From contig JAIXSQ010000007.1 of the NCBI GenBank assembly GCA_027484575.1, positions 1 through 64,000 of the forward strand: DNA of 64,000 bases, given 5' to 3'. This DNA is from Comamonadaceae bacterium (GTDB lineage: Bacteria > Pseudomonadota > Gammaproteobacteria > Burkholderiales > Burkholderiaceae_C). Shown in pieces: positions 51,462-59,312 of the stretch (position 1 is the first letter of the stretch; each line of letters begins with the position of its first letter). Position numbers and translations under genes: made by a program. A model generated the notes under the pieces. The model was given only the letters and a program-made list of their open reading frames with translations, did no database searches and had not been told where the DNA came from.

Positions 51462-52154
51462 ATGAGCCCCGCCCTCGCCTGCCGCCCGCTGCGCACGCTC
51501 GGCGTGCTGGCCGCCGCCGCCCTGCTGGGCGCCTGCGCCACCGTGACCACCCCGCCGGTGGAGATGCTCGCCACCGCGCCCATGGTGCCGCCGGCGCCGC
51601 CCACCGCGACGCCCACCGCCGGCGCGATCTTCAACGCCGCCGCGCACCGGCCGCTGTTCGAGGACCGCCGCGCGCGGCTGGTCGGCGACACGCTGACGAT
51701 CCAGATCGAGGAGACCGTCACCGCCAGCCAGGCCTCGACCACCAAGCTGGACCGCAGCGGCAAGGCCTCGGCCAGCGTGTCCGCGATCCCGTTCGCCCCG
51801 GCCAGCCTGCTGGGCCGCATGGGCGTGGGCGGCGAGTCGAACGTGACCACCAACGGCGACGGCGCCACCAACAGCACCAACACCTTCACCGGCGTGATCA
51901 CCGTCACCGTGCGGCAGGTGCTGCCCAACGGCAACCTGCTGGTCACCGGCGAGAAGCAGATCGGCGTGAACCAGAACGTGGACGTGCTGCGCTTCTCCGG
52001 CGTGGTCAACCCCGTGGCCATCCGCGCCGGCAACGTCGTCAGCTCCACCCAGATCGCCGACGCCCGCCTGGAGCAGCGCGGCCGCGGCGACGTGGGGCGG
52101 ATCCAGGGGATGGGCTGGCTGTCGCGGTTCTTCCTGTCCGTCGCACCTGTATGA
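51462..52154 (+). CDS. flgH: Flagellar L-ring lipoprotein FlgH
   Basis: 230 residues from ATG 51462. A GTG at 51444, overlapping the flgG stop, is an alternative that adds six residues. FlgH forms the outer-membrane L ring. A lipobox is visible (LAAAALLGAC), and the family segments LFEDRRARLVGDTLTIQIEE, TGVITVTVRQVLPNGNLLVTGEKQI and SSTQIADARLE follow. The stop overlaps the flgI start (ATGA). Confidence 0.96.
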   Translation: MSPALACRPLRTLGVLAAAALLGACATVTTPPVEMLATAPMVPPAPPTATPTAGAIFNAAAHRPLFEDRRARLVGDTLTIQIEETVTASQASTTKLDRSGKASASVSAIPFAPASLLGRMGVGGESNVTTNGDGATNSTNTFTGVITVTVRQVLPNGNLLVTGEKQIGVNQNVDVLRFSGVVNPVAIRAGNVVSSTQIADARLEQRGRGDVGRIQGMGWLSRFFLSVAPV

Positions 52155-53413
52155 CGCTCCCCCCCGATGCCGCCTTCGGCGGCCTCCCCCCCAGGGGGGC
52201 GGCACCTGCGGCCCGGCAAAGCCGGTTCCGCGCTGCCTGCTGGCCAGCCCTTCTCGGCGGGCTGGCGCTGTGCCTCGGCATGGCCCTCGCCACACAGGCT
52301 CGCGCCCAGACTACCTCGCCCCGCAGCGCAGCCCCCACGACCGTGGCCGCGGCCGCGCCGGCGGCGCCGGCCGGCGGGACCGAGCGCATCCGCGACCTGG
52401 CCTCGGTGGCCGGCGTGCGGGTCAACCAGCTGATCGGCTACGGCGTCGTCGTGGGCCTGGACGGCAGCGGCGACGCGACCAACCAGGTGCAGTTCACCGG
52501 CCAGAGCGTGCAGTCGCTGCTGTCGCAGTTCGGCGTGACGCTGCCGCCGGGCGTGAACCCGCAGATGCGCAATGTGGCCGCGGTGATGGTCACCGCCGCC
52601 CTGCCCGCCTTCGCGCAGCCGGGCCAGCAGATCGACATCACGGTCTCGTCGCTGGGCAACGCCCGCAGCCTGCGCGGCGGCACCCTGCTGCTGACGCCGC
52701 TGCGCGGCGCCGACGGCCAGATCTACGCGATGGCGCAGGGCAACCTGGTCATCGGCGGCGCGGGCGCGGCCGCCGGCGGCAGCCGCGTGGCCATCAACCA
52801 CCTGCTGGCCGGCCGCGTGCCGGGCGGCGCGACGGTCGAGCGCGCGGTCGCCAACGCGGCGCTCGAGTCCGACACCATCCACCTGGAGCTGAACACCACC
52901 GACTTCACCACCGCCCGCGGCGTGGCCGAGGCGATCAACAAGCACTTCGGCAGCGAGGCGGCCGAGCCGCTGGATGCGCGCGTGGTGCAGGTCAGGCTGC
53001 CGGCCGGCAGCCGCGTGCGCCAGGTCGCCGAGATCGAGAACCTCGCGGTCGCGCTGGCCGCGCCGCCGGCGCGGGTGATCGTCAACGCGCGCACCGGCTC
53101 GGTGGTGATCAACCAGTCCGTCAAGCTCGGGCCCGTGGCCGTGGCCCACGGCAGCCTCTCGGTCACCGTCTCCAGCACGCCCGTCGTCAGCCAGCCCAAC
53201 CCGCTGTCGCAAGGCCAGACGGTCGTGGGCGAGAAGGCCGACATCCGCATCTCGCAGGGCGCCGGCACGCTGTTCAACGTGCCAGCCAGCGCCGACCTGG
53301 CCGAGATCGTCAAGTCCCTCAACGCCCTGGGCGCCACCGCGCAGGACCTGATCGGGATCCTGCAGGCGATCAAGGCGGCAGGGGCGCTGAAGGCCGAGCT
53401 CGAGATCATCTGA
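52151..53413 (+). CDS. flgI: Flagellar P-ring protein FlgI
   Basis: 420 residues from ATG 52151. FlgI forms the periplasmic P ring. The mature part is well conserved (ERIRDLASVAGVRVNQLIGYG, VVVGLDGSGDATNQVQFT, ITVSSLGNARSLRGGTL, LGATAQDLIGILQAIKAAGALKAELEII). The signal peptide is odd: about 28 residues (MTLPPDAAFGGLPPRGAAPAARQ onward) precede the hydrophobic core PALLGGLALCLGMAL. That lead is encoded by a hairpin-rich repeat (52169-52225). No better start codon was found. Confidence 0.95.
   Translation: MTLPPDAAFGGLPPRGAAPAARQSRFRAACWPALLGGLALCLGMALATQARAQTTSPRSAAPTTVAAAAPAAPAGGTERIRDLASVAGVRVNQLIGYGVVVGLDGSGDATNQVQFTGQSVQSLLSQFGVTLPPGVNPQMRNVAAVMVTAALPAFAQPGQQIDITVSSLGNARSLRGGTLLLTPLRGADGQIYAMAQGNLVIGGAGAAAGGSRVAINHLLAGRVPGGATVERAVANAALESDTIHLELNTTDFTTARGVAEAINKHFGSEAAEPLDARVVQVRLPAGSRVRQVAEIENLAVALAAPPARVIVNARTGSVVINQSVKLGPVAVAHGSLSVTVSSTPVVSQPNPLSQGQTVVGEKADIRISQGAGTLFNVPASADLAEIVKSLNALGATAQDLIGILQAIKAAGALKAELEII
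52169..52225. repeat. Hairpin-rich dispersed-type repeat inside the 5' end of flgI
   Basis: Three inverted repeats in a row: GCCGCC-ttc-GGCGGC (52169-52183), a C7-a-G6 tract (52186-52199) and CCGGC-aaa-GCCGG (52213-52225). The 14-mer at 52202-52215 (gcacctgcggcccg) recurs at 53420-53433 just after flgI. The pattern is that of an extragenic repeat that has become coding. Confidence 0.65.
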
Positions 53414-53419
53414 TCCTGC

Positions 53420-53504
53420 GCACCTGCGGCCCGTCGTCCCCGCGCAGGCGGGGACCCATGAACCACCGCAGTGGGTGAGCGTGGATCCCCGCCTCCGCGG
53501 GGAT
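53420..53504. repeat. Palindromic repeat pair between flgI and flgJ
   Basis: Two members of the 20-bp palindrome family in opposite orientation: 53436-53455 (GTCCCCGC-gcag-GCGGGGAC) and 53485-53504 (ATCCCCGC-ctcc-GCGGGGAT). The first is preceded by the 14-mer shared with the flgI 5' repeat. The pair lies 10-90 bases after the flgI stop and could act as a transcript end or stabiliser. Confidence 0.82.
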
Positions 53505-53582
53505 GACGGATGGGTGGGCGCCCCGGACCCGGTCCAGCGGGATTGCCTCCCAAACACCCCGCTTCTCCACGCACCGGCACCC

Positions 53583-53609
53583 TCAAGTCCGGCGCATCCT
53601 TGCCGGCAC
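53583..53609 (+). promoter_or_regulatory. Sigma-28-type promoter of flgJ-flgK-flgL
   Basis: TCAAGTCC (identical to the fliS -35), 11-base spacer, GCCGGCAC, about 25 bases before the flgJ ATG. The -10 keeps GCCG but is otherwise weak. FlgK and FlgL are late proteins in many systems, which fits a separate FliA promoter here. Confidence 0.6.
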
Positions 53610-53634
53610 CGTCGCAGACCCACGACCACCGGCC

Positions 53635-54528
53635 ATGCAGACCCAGCCCACCACCGCCCTCGCCACCGACCAGCGCTCGCTCGACGCGCTGCGCCAGCAG
53701 GCCGCGCGCGACCCGAAGTCGGCGACGCGCCAGGCGGCGCTGCAGTTCGAGGGGCTGTTCATGCAGATGGTGGTCAAGAGCATGCGCGATGCCACGCCCA
53801 AGGCCGATGGCCAGGACAGCAGCGCCGAGACCTTCACCGGCATGCTGGACCAGCAGTTCGCCAAGTCGGCCTCGGGCCGCCCGGGCGGGCTGGCGGACAT
53901 GATCGAGCAGCAGTTGACGCGCCACATGCGCAACCTGCAGCCGGTCTCCCCCGAGAACCAGCCGGCCGCGGCCACCCCCGCCGCGCCCGCCGTCCCCAGC
54001 ACCACCAGCCTGGGCCCGATGAGCGCCGGCGCCGGCAGCGCCCTGGCCCGCATGGGCACGCGGGCGCAGGCCTTCATCCGCGACATGCTGCCGCACGCCA
54101 AGGAGGCCGAGCGCGCCACCGGCGTGCCGGCCCACTACATCCTGGGACAGGCCGCGCTCGAGTCGGGCTGGGGCCGCGCCGAGATCCGCAACGCCGACGG
54201 CTCGGGCTCGTTCAACCTGTTCGGCATCAAGGCCACCGGCTGGAAGCGCGGCAGCACCGACCAGATGACCACCGAGTACGTGGCCGGCCAGCCGGTGCGC
54301 CAGAAGGCCGCCTTCCGCAGCTACGGCTCGTACACCGAGGCCTTCACCGACTACGCCCGCATGCTGGCGGGCAGCCCCCGCTATGCCCAGGCCGTGCGCG
54401 GTGCGGCCAGCCCCGAGCAGTTCGCCGGCGCCATGCAGCGCGCCGGCTACGCCACCGACCCGCAGTACGCCAGCAAGCTGGCCAGGACCATCAACACGGC
54501 CCTGGCCGTGCAACGCGCACTGGGCTGA
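53635..54528 (+). CDS. flgJ: Flagellar rod-associated peptidoglycan hydrolase FlgJ
   Basis: 297 residues from ATG 53635. FlgJ caps the rod and cuts the peptidoglycan for its passage. The N-terminal rod-cap domain (RQAALQFEGLFMQMVVKSMRDATPK, LDQQFAKSAS) is joined by a Pro/Ala linker (100-130) to a glucosaminidase-type domain with catalytic Glu176 (GQAALESGWGRAEIRN) and SFNLFGIKATGW. Both domains are intact, as in other beta- and gammaproteobacteria. flgK follows three bases after the stop. Confidence 0.96.
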   Translation: MQTQPTTALATDQRSLDALRQQAARDPKSATRQAALQFEGLFMQMVVKSMRDATPKADGQDSSAETFTGMLDQQFAKSASGRPGGLADMIEQQLTRHMRNLQPVSPENQPAAATPAAPAVPSTTSLGPMSAGAGSALARMGTRAQAFIRDMLPHAKEAERATGVPAHYILGQAALESGWGRAEIRNADGSGSFNLFGIKATGWKRGSTDQMTTEYVAGQPVRQKAAFRSYGSYTEAFTDYARMLAGSPRYAQAVRGAASPEQFAGAMQRAGYATDPQYASKLARTINTALAVQRALG

Positions 54529-54531
54529 CGC

Positions 54532-56427
54532 ATGACCTCCTCCCTGCTGTCCATCGGCAGCCGCGCCCTCAACGTCGCGCAGGGTGCGCTGTCGACGGTC
54601 TCGCACAACATCGCCAATGCCAACACCGACGGCTACTCGCGCCAGGACGCGGTGCTGTCCACCGCCGGCGGGCGCTTCACCGGCGCGGGCTTCTTCGGCC
54701 AGGGCGTGCAGATCTCCACCGTGCGGCGCAACTACGACCAGTTCCTCACCGGCAGCGTGCAGGCGGCCACCGCCACCAGCGCGGCCGATGCCGCGCGCGC
54801 CACGGGGCTGCAGTCGCTCGATGCGGTGTTCGGCGATCCCGAGCTGGGCATCGGCGCCTCGCTCGACGCCTTCTACGCGGCCGCCGGCGACCTGGCCAAC
54901 CGGCCGGCCGACACCGCGACGCGGCAGGTCTTCCTGGGCCGCGCCCAGCAGCTGGCCCAGCGCACCTCCACCGTCGGCGCCCAGCTGCAGGAGCTGGTCG
55001 CCCAGGCCGACAGCAAGCTCAAGTTCGACGTCGTGCAGGTCAACACGCGGCTGGACGAGGTGCACAAGCTCAACGACCAGATCGCCCGCCTCAAGGGCAC
55101 GGGCCAGCCGCCCAACGACCTGCTGGACCAGCGCGATGCGGCCATCACGGCGCTCAATGGCCTGCTGGCCGTGCGCACCGTGGAGCAGGACGACGGCTCG
55201 CTGGCCGTGTTCGCGGCCGCCGGGGCGCCGTTGCTGGTAGGCGCGCAGCAGTCGGTGCTGGCGGCGGTGCCCGACCCCTCGGTGCCGGCACGCACCGCGA
55301 TCCAGCTGAAGGTCGGCGGCAGCACCCAGTGGATGGATGCGAATGCGCTGGGCGGCGGCAGCCTGGCCGGCACGCTGCGCCTGCGCGACCAGGACCTGGC
55401 GGCCGCGATCAACCAGGTCGGCCGCCTGGCCACCGTGGTGGCCGGCGCCTTCAATGCGCAGCAGGACGTGGGCGTCGACGCCACCGGCGCGCGCGGCCAG
55501 CCGCTGTTCACCGTGCCCGCGCCCACGGCCCGCGCGCGCGACGGCAACGCCGGCAGCGGCACCGTGGGCGTGTCGATCGCCGACGCCTCGGCCCTGCAGC
55601 CGAGCGACTACGAGGTGCGCTGGGACGGCAGCCAGTACGCCATCACCCGGCTGTCGGACAACCAGGTGACCACCGTGGCCAGCCTGCCGGCCACGCTGGA
55701 CGGCCTGCGGCTGACCGGCACGGGCACCCCCGCCGTCGGCGACGGCTGGCGCGTCACCCCGCTGGCCGCCGCGGCCACCGGCCTGGCGGCGCGGCCGCTG
55801 GGCACCCGCGACGTGGCCACCGGCTACGCCGCCACCGTGCAGGCCAACGCCACCAACGCGGGCAGCGTCCGGGCCACGGCCTTCGCGGTGGGGCGCTACG
55901 ACCCGGCCAACGCCGCCACGGTCACCATCACCTTCACCAGCCCGACCACCTTCGACGTCACCGGCGTGCCGGGCGGGCCGCTGACCAACCAGGCCTACAC
56001 CCCGGGCGCGAAGCTGCCGCCCACCGGCGACTGGAACGGCTGGACGCTCACGCTGGACGGCACCCCCGCCGCGGGCGACGGCATGCGCGTCGGCGCCACG
56101 TCCTCGCCGGCCGCGGACAACCGCAACGCGCTGGCGCTGCAGGGCCTGGGCAGCGCCCCGCTGCTGGCCGGCGGCACCCTCAACCAGGCCTACGCCGCCC
56201 TGCTGGGCGACGTGGGCAACCGGGTCCAGACCGGCCAGGCGGCCGCCGACGTGTCGCAGGCGCTGCAGGCCGAGGCCGTGCAGCGGCAGCAGACCGTGGC
56301 CGGCGTGAACCTGGACGAGGAGGCGGCCAACCTGCTGCGCTACCAGCAGGCCTACCAGGCCTGCGCGCGCATCGTGCAGGCCAGCCAGACCCTGTTCGAC
56401 AGCCTGCTGGCGGCCACCAGCCGCTGA
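54532..56427 (+). CDS. flgK: Hook-filament junction protein FlgK (HAP1)
   Basis: 631 residues. FlgK joins the hook to the filament. The N-terminus (SRALNVAQGALSTVSHNIANANTDGYSRQDA), the DLLDQRDAAITALNGLL-type segment and the C-terminal helix (VNLDEEAANLLRYQQAYQACARIVQASQTLFDSLL) are all standard. The middle is a long Thr/Ala/Gly-rich variable region. It lies three bases after flgJ and 29 before flgL. Confidence 0.97.
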   Translation: MTSSLLSIGSRALNVAQGALSTVSHNIANANTDGYSRQDAVLSTAGGRFTGAGFFGQGVQISTVRRNYDQFLTGSVQAATATSAADAARATGLQSLDAVFGDPELGIGASLDAFYAAAGDLANRPADTATRQVFLGRAQQLAQRTSTVGAQLQELVAQADSKLKFDVVQVNTRLDEVHKLNDQIARLKGTGQPPNDLLDQRDAAITALNGLLAVRTVEQDDGSLAVFAAAGAPLLVGAQQSVLAAVPDPSVPARTAIQLKVGGSTQWMDANALGGGSLAGTLRLRDQDLAAAINQVGRLATVVAGAFNAQQDVGVDATGARGQPLFTVPAPTARARDGNAGSGTVGVSIADASALQPSDYEVRWDGSQYAITRLSDNQVTTVASLPATLDGLRLTGTGTPAVGDGWRVTPLAAAATGLAARPLGTRDVATGYAATVQANATNAGSVRATAFAVGRYDPANAATVTITFTSPTTFDVTGVPGGPLTNQAYTPGAKLPPTGDWNGWTLTLDGTPAAGDGMRVGATSSPAADNRNALALQGLGSAPLLAGGTLNQAYAALLGDVGNRVQTGQAAADVSQALQAEAVQRQQTVAGVNLDEEAANLLRYQQAYQACARIVQASQTLFDSLLAATSR

Positions 56428-56456
56428 GCGGCCGCACCGATCCCCCGGAGTCCCCC

Positions 56457-57653
56457 ATGCGCGTGCCCACCCTGCAGACCTCACGCCAGCAACTGGATGT
56501 CATCTCCACCCGGCAGGCCGACCAGGCCCGCCTGCAGCAGCAGATCGCCAGTGGCGTGCGGGTGCGCTCGCCCGGCGACGACCCGGCGGCCGCGGCGCAG
56601 GCCGAACTGGCCCGCAGCAGCCTGGCGCGGCTGGCGCAGGACCAGCGCGCCACGCAGCTGGCCACCAGCCTGCTGAGCACCGCCGACGGCGCGATCGCGC
56701 GCGGGGTCGACCTGCTGCAGTCGGCCCGCGACGCGATGGTGGCGGCGGGCAACCCGGCCTACGGCCCGAGCGACCGGCAGGCGCTGGCCATGCAGCTGCG
56801 CAGCGCCCGTGAGCAGCTGCTGCAGCTGGCCAACACCACCGACGGCGCGGGCGGCTACCTGTTCGGCGGCCAGGGCACGGCCACCCAGCCGGTGGGCGGC
56901 TCGCAGACTCCCGCCTACCTGGCCCCGGCCGGCGAGCAGCGCATCGGCGAAGGCGGCGCGTACGACGCCACCGTCGACGGCCGCGCGGTGTTCATGGCCG
57001 TGCCCGCCGGCAACGGCGTGTTCACCACCGCCTCGGCGGCCGGCAACACCGGCACCGGCTGGATCGGCGCCGGCAGCGTCTACGACGCCAACCTGCTGAC
57101 GGGCCGCCCCTACGCGATCACCATCGGCGGCACGGCAACCGCGCCCACCTACGCCGTCACCGACACCAGCACCACGCCGCCGGCCGCGGTCGCCAGCGGC
57201 GCCTTCGCCAGCGGCGCCGACATCGACATCGCCGGCCAGCGGGTGCGCATCGGCGGCACGCCGGCGCCGGGCGACAGCTTCACGCTGGCGCCGGCGGGCC
57301 AGCGCAGCGTGTTCGCCAACCTCGACGACGCGATCGCGCTGCTCGAGGCCCCGTTCGTGGGCCGGCCGGCCTACAACGAGCGGCTCGAGCAGGTGCTCAG
57401 CGGCGTGGACCGCGCCCTGGACGGCTTCAACCTGGCCCGCGCCCGGGTGGGCGAATCGCTCAAGGGCGTGGAGGCGGCCGCCAGCCAGAACGAGCTGTCC
57501 TCGATCGCGCAGACCGGCCGCAAGAGCGGCCTGGTGGACACCGACCTGCCCCGCGCCATCGCCGAGCTGCAGGCCAGCCAGACCAGCACCGAGGCCGCGC
57601 TCAAGGTGTACGCCAGCAGCGGCCGCAAGTCGCTGTTCGACCTGCTGGGCTGA
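56457..57653 (+). CDS. flgL: Hook-filament junction protein FlgL (HAP3)
   Basis: 398 residues from ATG 56457, preceded by CGGAG. FlgL is the second junction protein, between FlgK and flagellin. N-terminal flagellin-like coil (LQQQIASGVRVRSPGDDPAAAAQAELARSSL-type), AREQLLQLANTTDGAGGYLFGG, and C-terminal coil (FNLARARVGESLKGVEAAASQNELSSIAQTGRKSGL, KVYASSGRKSLFDLL) match. It is the last gene of the flg series; a small hairpin follows. Confidence 0.96.
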   Translation: MRVPTLQTSRQQLDVISTRQADQARLQQQIASGVRVRSPGDDPAAAAQAELARSSLARLAQDQRATQLATSLLSTADGAIARGVDLLQSARDAMVAAGNPAYGPSDRQALAMQLRSAREQLLQLANTTDGAGGYLFGGQGTATQPVGGSQTPAYLAPAGEQRIGEGGAYDATVDGRAVFMAVPAGNGVFTTASAAGNTGTGWIGAGSVYDANLLTGRPYAITIGGTATAPTYAVTDTSTTPPAAVASGAFASGADIDIAGQRVRIGGTPAPGDSFTLAPAGQRSVFANLDDAIALLEAPFVGRPAYNERLEQVLSGVDRALDGFNLARARVGESLKGVEAAASQNELSSIAQTGRKSGLVDTDLPRAIAELQASQTSTEAALKVYASSGRKSLFDLLG

Positions 57654-57674
57654 GGCCCCGCGGGCCCGGCGCGC

Positions 57675-58502
57675 TCAGTGCAGCGCGTCGGCCACCAGGT
57701 GGGCCACGCCCGGCCCGGGCAGGTTCAGCAGCTCGGCGCCGGCGGCCCGCAGGTCTTCCTGCACCACCGGGTGCTGCCAGCCCAGCTCCAGGTGCCGGGC
57801 GATGCGCACCGCGAACCGCACCGTCTGCGCCGCCGAGCCGTTCTCGTCCAGCGCCCGGGCGGCCTCGCGCACGGCGCCGTGCAGGCCCCAGTCCTGCAGC
57901 AGCCGCCGCCCCAGCCAGCCCAGGTCGCAGCCCAGCAGCATCGTCTGCGCCTGCAGCGTGCGCAGCTGCGGCTGCTCGCGCAGCAGCCGCGGGATCGCGG
58001 CGGCCGCATGGGGCGCCTCGACCCACAGCAGGATGCTGGGGAAGTCGTGCAGCAGCGCCCCCTGGTGCAGCAGTTCGGCGTCGCCGTCGTTGCGGTGCAC
58101 CGCGAAGGCGGCCGCGATCCGGGCCGACGCATGCGCGATGTCGATCGCGGCCCGCGCGCCGGCCAGCGCCGCGGGATCGTGCGCGAGCCGGTCCTCCAGC
58201 GTGGGCAGGTCGCCGAAGGCGCGGAAGAACGGCTCGATGCCGGTGAGCACCAGCGCCGAGGTCACCGTCTGCACGCGGTTGGACAGCCGGTCCCCCAGGG
58301 TCGACGCGACGTGCTGCAGGACCCGCAGGCACAGCAGCGGGTCGCGCAGCGCGATGTCGGCCAGGCGGTGGGCGTCGACCTCGTCCTCCCGGCCGGCCCA
58401 GGCGGCGATGGCCTCGCGGCTGGCCGCCAGCACGGGCAGCTGCCCGGGGACCAGGGCGAGCACGCGCTGGGCGATGACGTTGGGTCGCACGGCAGTCTCC
58501 AT
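57675..58502 (-). CDS. HDOD-domain protein, probably FliA-controlled
   Basis: 275 residues from ATG 58502. HDOD domains are catalytically altered relatives of HD phosphohydrolases used in signalling. Features include DIALRDPLLCLRVLQHVAS, an ALVLTGIEPFFRAFGDLPTLED segment, and a late HD-like region (LLHQGALLHDFPSILLW). No other domain is attached. It converges on flgL and is divergent from a response regulator gene. A near-consensus sigma-28 element precedes it, so it is likely co-regulated with flagella. Role is unknown; motility or chemotaxis signalling is a fair guess. Confidence 0.85.
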   Translation of the reverse strand: METAVRPNVIAQRVLALVPGQLPVLAASREAIAAWAGREDEVDAHRLADIALRDPLLCLRVLQHVASTLGDRLSNRVQTVTSALVLTGIEPFFRAFGDLPTLEDRLAHDPAALAGARAAIDIAHASARIAAAFAVHRNDGDAELLHQGALLHDFPSILLWVEAPHAAAAIPRLLREQPQLRTLQAQTMLLGCDLGWLGRRLLQDWGLHGAVREAARALDENGSAAQTVRFAVRIARHLELGWQHPVVQEDLRAAGAELLNLPGPGVAHLVADALH

Positions 58503-58509
58503 GGACGGA

Positions 58510-58536
58510 GTTTCGGCCCGGGCGGCGGAAACTGAA
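58510..58536 (-). promoter_or_regulatory. Sigma-28-type promoter of the HDOD gene
   Basis: Minus strand: TTCAGTTT, 11-base spacer, GCCGAAAC, only eight bases before the ATG at its nearest point. The -10 is identical to the one proposed for chemoreceptor 1, and the -35 is the best TTCAG form in the window. The very short leader leaves little room for a ribosome site; a later start codon would solve this. Confidence 0.7.
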
Positions 58537-58546
58537 AACCCGGCGA

Positions 58547-58567
58547 CCTTAGGCATACGCCCTAAGG
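58547..58567. promoter_or_regulatory. Inverted repeat between HDOD gene and response regulator
   Basis: CCTTAGG-catacgc-CCTAAGG, a perfect 7-bp inverted repeat centred between the two divergent genes. Spacing and symmetry fit a dimeric regulator's operator. No second copy was seen. Confidence 0.5.
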
Positions 58568-58613
58568 GTGTCCCCTGTGCTGCGGCGAACATCGGCCGTT
58601 ACCTGTTGTATCC

Positions 58614-59306
58614 ATGAACATCCTGATCGTCGACGACGACGAGCTGGCACGGCTCTCCTTGTCCAACATCCTCGGCGCCGTCGAGGGCGTCACCGGCGTC
58701 GCGGAGGCCGAGGACGGCGAGCAGGCCTGGGAGCTGCTGGCCGGCGGCCTGCGGCCCCTGGTGTGCTGCTGCGACGTGCGCATGCCCCGGCTGGACGGCC
58801 TGGGCCTGCTGCGCCGCGCCCGCGGGCACGCCCTGTGGCGCGACCTGCCCTTCCTGCTGGTGTCCTCGGCCAGCGACCGTGCCACCGTGCAGGACGCGAT
58901 CGCCATCGGCGTGGCCGGCTACATCCTCAAGCCCTACATGGCGGTGCAGACGCGTGCCACGGTGGCGCGCCTGCTGCGCGAGCAGCAGGCGGCCCGCGCC
59001 GAGGCGGCGTTGGCGACGCGCCGGCGGCTGGGCGTCGACCGCGCGGGCATGGCCCAGCTGCTGGGACGGCTGCGCGAAGACGCGGTGGGCGTGGCGGCGC
59101 AGCTGGACGCCGAGGGGAACGCCCCGGCCGCCGACCTGGAGCGGTTGCAGCGCGCCAGCGAGGTCCTGGGCCTGTGGCGTGCCGCCGCGCTGCTGGGGCA
59201 GGCCCGCGCCGGCGGTGCCAGCGCGGCCCCCGTCCTGGGCGAACTGGCCTGCCTCGTGGACGACCGGCTGGCCGAGCTCGCCCACGGGGCGCCGCTGGCG
59301 GCCTGA
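58614..59306 (+). CDS. Response regulator with uncharacterised helical C-terminus
   Basis: 230 residues. The receiver (1-120) has the acidic cluster (VDDDELARLS), Asp54 (CCDVRMPRLDG), a Ser-Ser-Ala switch region and Lys (YILKPYM). The last 100 residues are helical and Ala/Leu/Arg-rich with no recognisable DNA-binding, GGDEF, EAL or HD motif, so the output mode is unknown. It sits six bases before a hybrid kinase, the likely partner, and is divergent from the HDOD gene. Confidence 0.85.
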   Translation: MNILIVDDDELARLSLSNILGAVEGVTGVAEAEDGEQAWELLAGGLRPLVCCCDVRMPRLDGLGLLRRARGHALWRDLPFLLVSSASDRATVQDAIAIGVAGYILKPYMAVQTRATVARLLREQQAARAEAALATRRRLGVDRAGMAQLLGRLREDAVGVAAQLDAEGNAPAADLERLQRASEVLGLWRAAALLGQARAGGASAAPVLGELACLVDDRLAELAHGAPLAA

Positions 59307-59312
59307 CGGCAG

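Noticed and set aside
53475-56456. Open frame of over 1300 codons running from before flgJ to the end of flgL.
   Set aside because: Only the last 398 codons (flgL) are real. The earlier part is an out-of-frame reading of flgJ and flgK.
57654-57668. Small hairpin GGCCC-cgc-GGGCC after flgL as a terminator.
   Set aside because: The stem is only five base pairs with no T-run, in sequence where such stems occur by chance.
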